Assembly (NCBI RefSeq): GCF_000247695.1
Contig: NW_004624732.1
Coordinates: 41,064,692-41,128,691, forward strand
Length of the DNA: 64,000 nucleotides
Direction: 5' to 3'
DNA from: Heterocephalus glaber
Taxonomy: Eukaryota; Chordata; Mammalia; Rodentia; Bathyergidae
Below are positions 59,631 to 64,000 of this stretch, in pieces. The first letter of the stretch is position 1. Every line of letters starts with the position of its first letter. The translations under genes and the position numbers were made by a program. Under the pieces are notes generated by a model. It saw only the letters and a list, made by a program, of their open reading frames with translations. It was not told where the DNA came from and did no database searches.

Positions 59631-59769
59631 TTACTGTGCCACTATCTCAATGACTTCTGTTTAAAATTCAGCTTTATCAATTAAACTATCTGTGGTTTTT
59701 AAAATAAATAGAAAAAGATAAAAAATATAAAGGAGCAGCTTTGAAAAAAAATGGGTTTTTTTGTTTTGT

Positions 59770-59812
59770 TTTGTTTGTGCCAGGGACCGAACTCAGGACC
59801 TGGTGCTTGAGA
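59770..59812 (-). mobile_element. ID-like SINE 3' fragment
   Basis: The minus strand carries CAAGCACCAGGTCCTGAGTT and CGGTCCCTGGCAC, followed by an A-rich (AAAAC)n tail. The A-box half is missing. Confidence 0.6.
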
Positions 59813-60100
59813 GGAAAAAAATGTTTTTTAACAAATAGGGGGAAGGCTCTTAACCTTGGTGACTCTCAGCTCTCTATAACATACTAAAACCATAATAAAA
59901 ATTATGATACAAATCTTTTTCCTTTCTCTTAATCAGAACAACTATGTTCACAGAAATCATCATATAGGCAAATTATCCACATAGTAACCATGTCTATGGA
60001 TGAACTGGTACTGACATGCCTTCTCTAACACTACAGACAACTTTGTGAAAATCAGCTAGCTACATATTCCTCTAAGTAAAAGTTGTATGCATCCTCTATT

Positions 60101-60212
60101 GAAAAAAATATTTTTCGCCGGGGATTTAGCCCAGTGGTTCCGTTGCCTGCCTCGCAAGCGCAAGGACCCGAGTTAGATCCCCGGTACCAAAAAAAAAGAA
60201 AAAAATATTTTT
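60101..60212 (+). mobile_element. ID-type SINE with perfect 15-bp target-site duplication
   Basis: The body has CGCCGGGGATTTAGCCCAGT, TGCCTCGCAAGCGCAAGGAC and GAGTTAGATCCCCGGTACC, then an A tail. GAAAAAAATATTTTT flanks it at 60101-60115 and 60198-60212. It is one of the least diverged ID copies in the window. Confidence 0.93.
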
Positions 60213-60214
60213 CT

Positions 60215-61010
60215 GGGGCAAGATATGGCTATGAAGGCAGTCGTGGAAACATGCTCTGTGTTTTTTCCTAGATTTCTTCTCAGTAGTTTTTGAAAATTAT
60301 CATAGTTAACATATGAGAAAAAAGATGATTTTATAAAGAAATTAAGTGCTTTTGGATTATGAATAATATTTCAAAATGGCAAATAGGGTGCAAACGTAGG
60401 CTAAGGTAAGGTTGTCTAAGTGAAGGAATAGGATGCTTAGTTTGTTATAAAGGCAGTGAAAAGATGGTAACAAGAGACTATGAGGAGAAAGTAACGAAGA
60501 ACCAGAAAAGTTACTGAAAGAGGGAGTTTTTAAGGAACTATGCGCTGTTATGAAAGCTTGCCACACTTTTCCAGACTAGACAGCCACATTTTCTGAATTC
60601 TGGATAGTTACACAAAGATTAGCATCTTGAAGCATGCTGGTGTTTTCGATTATTTTAGAATGAGAAATCAGAGAAAGAGTTTATTTTTGTACAATTCATG
60701 TGAAAGCATGAATTAAAAATTAAATTTGGAATACTGGAATGGTTACCTCATTCCTAGTTTAGAAGGAACTTGGAGTTCTCATCAATTCAACTCTTCAAAC
60801 ACTTTTTTAGGTTCAAAACCTGGGAAAAGTAAGCCTTTACTATATATTGCATTTGACTGATCAAGTCATTTTTTTTATAATTTCTTTCCTCAAAGTAATC
60901 ATGAGCTAAAGCATATATTCTTCCTCATTGAAATAAATTATGCATGGACAATGCGGCGTAATCTTGACAATGATCTTACCTACTCCATGTGAAATGTAGT
61001 TCAATTAATT
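60215..61010. other. AT-rich intergenic DNA, nothing recognised
   Basis: No gene or nameable repeat is seen. Confidence 0.4.
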
Positions 61011-61014
61011 CCTT

Positions 61015-61078
61015 CTTGGAGCACTTTCCTAGCATGTATGAGACCCTGGGTTTAATCTCTTGTATCATGAAAAAAATT
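61015..61078 (+). mobile_element. ID-like SINE 3' part
   Basis: GGAGCACTTTCCTAGCATGT, ATGAGACCCTGGGTTTAATC and TTGTATCATGAAAAAAA follow the ID 3' half. The A box is missing or eroded. Confidence 0.55.
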
Positions 61079-61557
61079 TTAAAAAGACAGACTTTCATAT
61101 TCTATTAAGCCATTGAAAAGAAGTGACTATCTGTTGCCCTTCACTATGAAATATGATTTGAAAAATTTTCAATCTGTATCACTTTGGCAATAATCTAATG
61201 TTATAAAAGATATCTTTACCTGATTGACATGCAATTCGCCTGCATGCTTTAAGGTCTTACTACATTACACTGAACAGTAGTTTTAAGCTTAATTCACCCT
61301 ACATTAACTCCATCTAGTGCAGTGGAAATAATCAAGAGAGTCAAGAATAAACATTTTTGTTTCATTCTATTACTATCTCCCCAAATATCTTTAAGAAATC
61401 ACTGAATATTACTGAATTGAAATTTTCCTATACATACATTAAAGTTTTAAAGGATATCTTCAATGCTAAAATGTGTTATTTTATTGTCTCTCTTTGATAC
61501 TATGACCATTAATCCTGCTATGTCAAAGTCATTAGATTAAGAAACACCTAGCAGCTC

Positions 61558-61855
61558 AATAGAGCATGATCCTGGGTGTGTCTTGGCTGGTAATGGAGGT
61601 GTGGTCCTGAGTACTAGACATGGTCCCTCGCCAATTTGTCTTCCACACTATTTCCCTGCTCTGCTTCCTGATTACCACAAACTGAGCAGTTTTGCATGGC
61701 TATTCCCTTCTTCAATGAGGTGTTTAATCTGGAGCTTGCCACCTACATCACTGGATCTCTTGAAATGCTGAGCCAAATTTAACTTTTCATCCTTCAAGTT
61801 GTGTGTGTCAGGTATTGTGTCTCAGTGACAGAAAATCTAACTAATACAAATGCTT
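61558..61855 (+). mobile_element. Solo MaLR-type LTR (ORR1-like)
   Basis: CCTGGGTGTGTCTTGGCTGG, CTGCTTCCTGATTACCACAA, TGAGCCAAATTTAACTTTTC and TATTGTGTCTCAGTGACAG are in sense MaLR order. It ends near AAAATCTAACTAATACAA. Confidence 0.7.
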
Positions 61856-61859
61856 TCTA

Positions 61860-62365
61860 CCATATTCTCAAAAATTTTATTTTTCCTTTCTTCTTTTCCT
61901 TAAACTCTCAAATACTTATTCAACACCTATTACTTTCTTCAGAGCTTATGATCAAGCTCTCTGATATATACAAGTAACTATGATCTCTTCCTTAAAATTT
62001 AATTCAATACAAAGTCTACCTACTTATTTCAGAGGAAGCAAAAGTGAAGAATACTGAACTCTCTATCTGATAATGCCTTCCCTATATGAAACATAATAGT
62101 ATGGCAGCAAAATAAAACATGAAATGTTTAATTATTTTCATTTAAATGACAGCAATGAATTTGCTTATCTTTTAAAGTATGAGGTCAACTACAATTTAAT
62201 TTTTTTCTCTCTTCATTTAGCTTCTGAATGAATCTAGATAGTACATAGTATTTCAATAACATCTATGGATGTTTATTGAGCCATTAGAGTTATTTACATG
62301 ACAATAAGGAAGGTTAATTTACGTTGTTTTAAAATTATTTAAACTTATATTAACTGATATATAAA
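61860..62365. other. AT-rich intergenic DNA, nothing recognised
   Basis: No gene or nameable repeat is seen. Confidence 0.4.
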
Positions 62366-62369
62366 ATAC

Positions 62370-62765
62370 AAAAATAGTATATATTAATGGGCTATCATGT
62401 CCTGATTCAGTACATATACACATTGTGTAGTCAGTTAAAGATCTCTTTGTTCAAGCATTCAGCACTTTTCTATGGTGAAAGAATTCAAAATCCTTCCCTC
62501 AAGCCTTCTGAGATATATAGGAGACAATCACTATCCAGTCACTTTATTGGGCAATAGTGCTCTAGAACTTCGTACTCCTATGTAAACACAACTTAGAACC
62601 TTTCCCCACGTCTCTCTCTCCCTACACTCTGCAGCCTTTCGTACCTTCCATTCTACTCTGAATTTCTGTGGGGTGAACTTTTCAAATATTCTACATATAA
62701 GTGAAATCACACAGTATTTGTCTCTTTGTATCTGGCTTATTTCATTTAACGAAATGATTTCAAGG
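62370..62765 (-). mobile_element. Old L1 3' region (L1M type)
   Basis: The plus strand shows CCTGATTCAGTACATATACA, CATTGTGTAGTCAGTTAAAG, AATAGTGCTCTAGAACTTCG and CACAGTATTTGTCTCTTTGT with CTGGCTTATTTCATTTAAC. This is the antisense order of an old L1 3'UTR and ORF2 end. A 165-codon minus frame at 62531-63028 overlaps it and is not a gene. Confidence 0.6.
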
Positions 62766-62769
62766 TACA

Positions 62770-64000
62770 AGGAAGATTGGAAAAATACAGGAGGAAGAGA
62801 GAATTGAGATATTTTAGGTTTTTGGACAACAAAGTGGATATTGTTCCTATATTCATTTGTTCCCCACTTGGTAAAAGAGGTGTGTAAAACTACAACTATA
62901 TTATTAGTATAGTGTTTCAGTTTCTTGAAATAAACACTTTTGGTAGAGGAAGAAAAATATGGCAAGTAAAACCATTCAGATGTAGAGATTTTCCTGTGTG
63001 TGTGCTCTGATTCTTCTACTAGATGCACGGCACATACAGGTACCTGTACTTATCTATATGGGAAAGAGCACAAGCTTCCCAGTATATAGATGCCTGAAAT
63101 CACCAGTACTGAACCCTTCGTAATTCTATTTCTATCTCTGTTTCTGTTTCTGTTTCTATCTTGATATCTATATCTACATCTCTAGTTTTTCCCAATGTGC
63201 TCTGCAGAATTGCCACATAGTTCTATCAACAATCTGTGCTTCCATGTTTCATGCCCAAGAATTTACCATTTACTATAGTTGATTATAAGTAACTGAAACT
63301 GCAGAAAACAAGACTGAAAATAATGTGTGGGGGGACCACTGTGAAGATATGGGGATTTGACATCACCTGTGGCTGTCTAAAAAGCATTAGCGAATACAAC
63401 AAACAACAGAAATCAGTCCATTTCTGGTCACGCATACTGGTCTATGTTACAAAATAGATTAATAAAGCACTCAGACTCTAGGAAAAGATTTATCCCTTAT
63501 TTTCCGGGAAATCAAACCTGTAATATAACTTCACATGATCATATGTTATAATGAGGAATAATCTGATATAGATGGCATATTTATTCACCAGGATATGATG
63601 GAGACAGAAACAAAGAGAGGAGGAAATTGGAGAGTTAGGAAGAAGGAACAGCAATGGGAATAGTATTGGAATATATTTAAATACAAAATGCTAAATCATT
63701 TAGCCAACTTTTGAAATGATGCAACTATCTTTAAAGTTAAACATTCATCAAGAAACACATACTCTCTTATGTGTAGAGACAGTATGTGAAACGACTCGTG
63801 AACTTTTCTGACAGCACGGACAGGAAGCAATCTCATTTCAGCTTTCTGTAATTCTTCCATTTGTTGTCTGAATTCATCCTAAATTAAGTCACATTAAACT
63901 ATTTGAAGCCTCATATATTGATTATTTTTTGAAGAATATTAACATCTGACTTTAATGTATAAATGAGATTTTAAACCACGATATTGAGCTTTAGGTACGT
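62770..64000. other. Intergenic DNA with a TTTCTR repeat
   Basis: A CTATTTCTATCTCTGTTTCT-type simple repeat lies at 63125-63185. No gene is seen up to the window end. Confidence 0.45.

Noticed and set aside
62531..63028. Minus-strand frame of 165 codons
   Set aside because: Half of it overlaps an old L1 3' region, and composition and content give no protein family.

Overview
This is a window of a mammalian nuclear genome, almost certainly from a rodent outside the mouse/rat group. The evidence is the repeat content. There are many tRNA-derived ID-type SINEs (A box and B box followed by an A-rich tail), several composite B1-plus-ID dimers (B1-dID type) and a monomeric B1. There are many MaLR-type LTRs, some resembling rodent ORR1/MT, a lineage-specific young L1, and old L1M, MIR, L2 and Tigger relics shared by placental mammals. 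The mix would fit a castorimorph (beaver/kangaroo-rat) or sciuromorph rodent, but that placement is inference. Two runs of exactly 100 N mark assembly gaps, and both fall in or next to an ID tail.

Only one protein-coding gene is convincing. It is a four-exon, plus-strand SPATA31-family gene (spermatogenesis-associated 31, formerly FAM75) at 1547-6573. Its exons join in frame at three GT-AG introns and give an uninterrupted protein of 1171 codons, with an N-terminal membrane segment and a giant last exon, as is usual for the family. A GC-rich region lies just upstream and an ATTAAA signal lies about 220 bases past the stop. An old minus-strand L1 lies further upstream (355-1010).

From about 6.8 kb to the end the window is AT-rich and gene-poor, built from layered retrotransposons. 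7.0-8.0 kb is an LTR inside an LTR. 10.65-12.25 kb is a young L1 with a twin-priming 5' inversion and a target-site duplication, set inside an older L1 (about 12.25-13.4 kb), which also carries a B1-dID. A further old L1 follows at 13.5-15.0 kb. 17.2-17.9 kb is another L1. 22.7-24.65 kb is a two-LTR MaLR provirus relic. Solo MaLR-type LTRs lie near 26.6, 28.2, 32.2, 40.1, 55.3 and 61.6 kb. 30.2-30.9 kb joins a B1 to an L1 piece. A second, miniature twin-primed L1 is at 48.9-49.05 kb, and an 80-bp L1 tail insertion is at 58.5 kb. Other LTR-like or L1 5'-end-like blocks lie at 38.8, 43.1, 44.6-46.2, 48.2-48.8 and 49.6-50.7 kb.

Small items of note are a 3'-truncated U2 snRNA pseudogene with flanking repeats (58.4 kb), a short interstitial telomeric tract (42.18 kb), and a near-identical 123-bp tandem duplication running into an assembly gap (19.87-20.11 kb). 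I found no operon, CRISPR array, phage or new multi-gene system. The interest of the window lies in the SPATA31 gene and in insertion mechanisms that can be read directly from the sequence.
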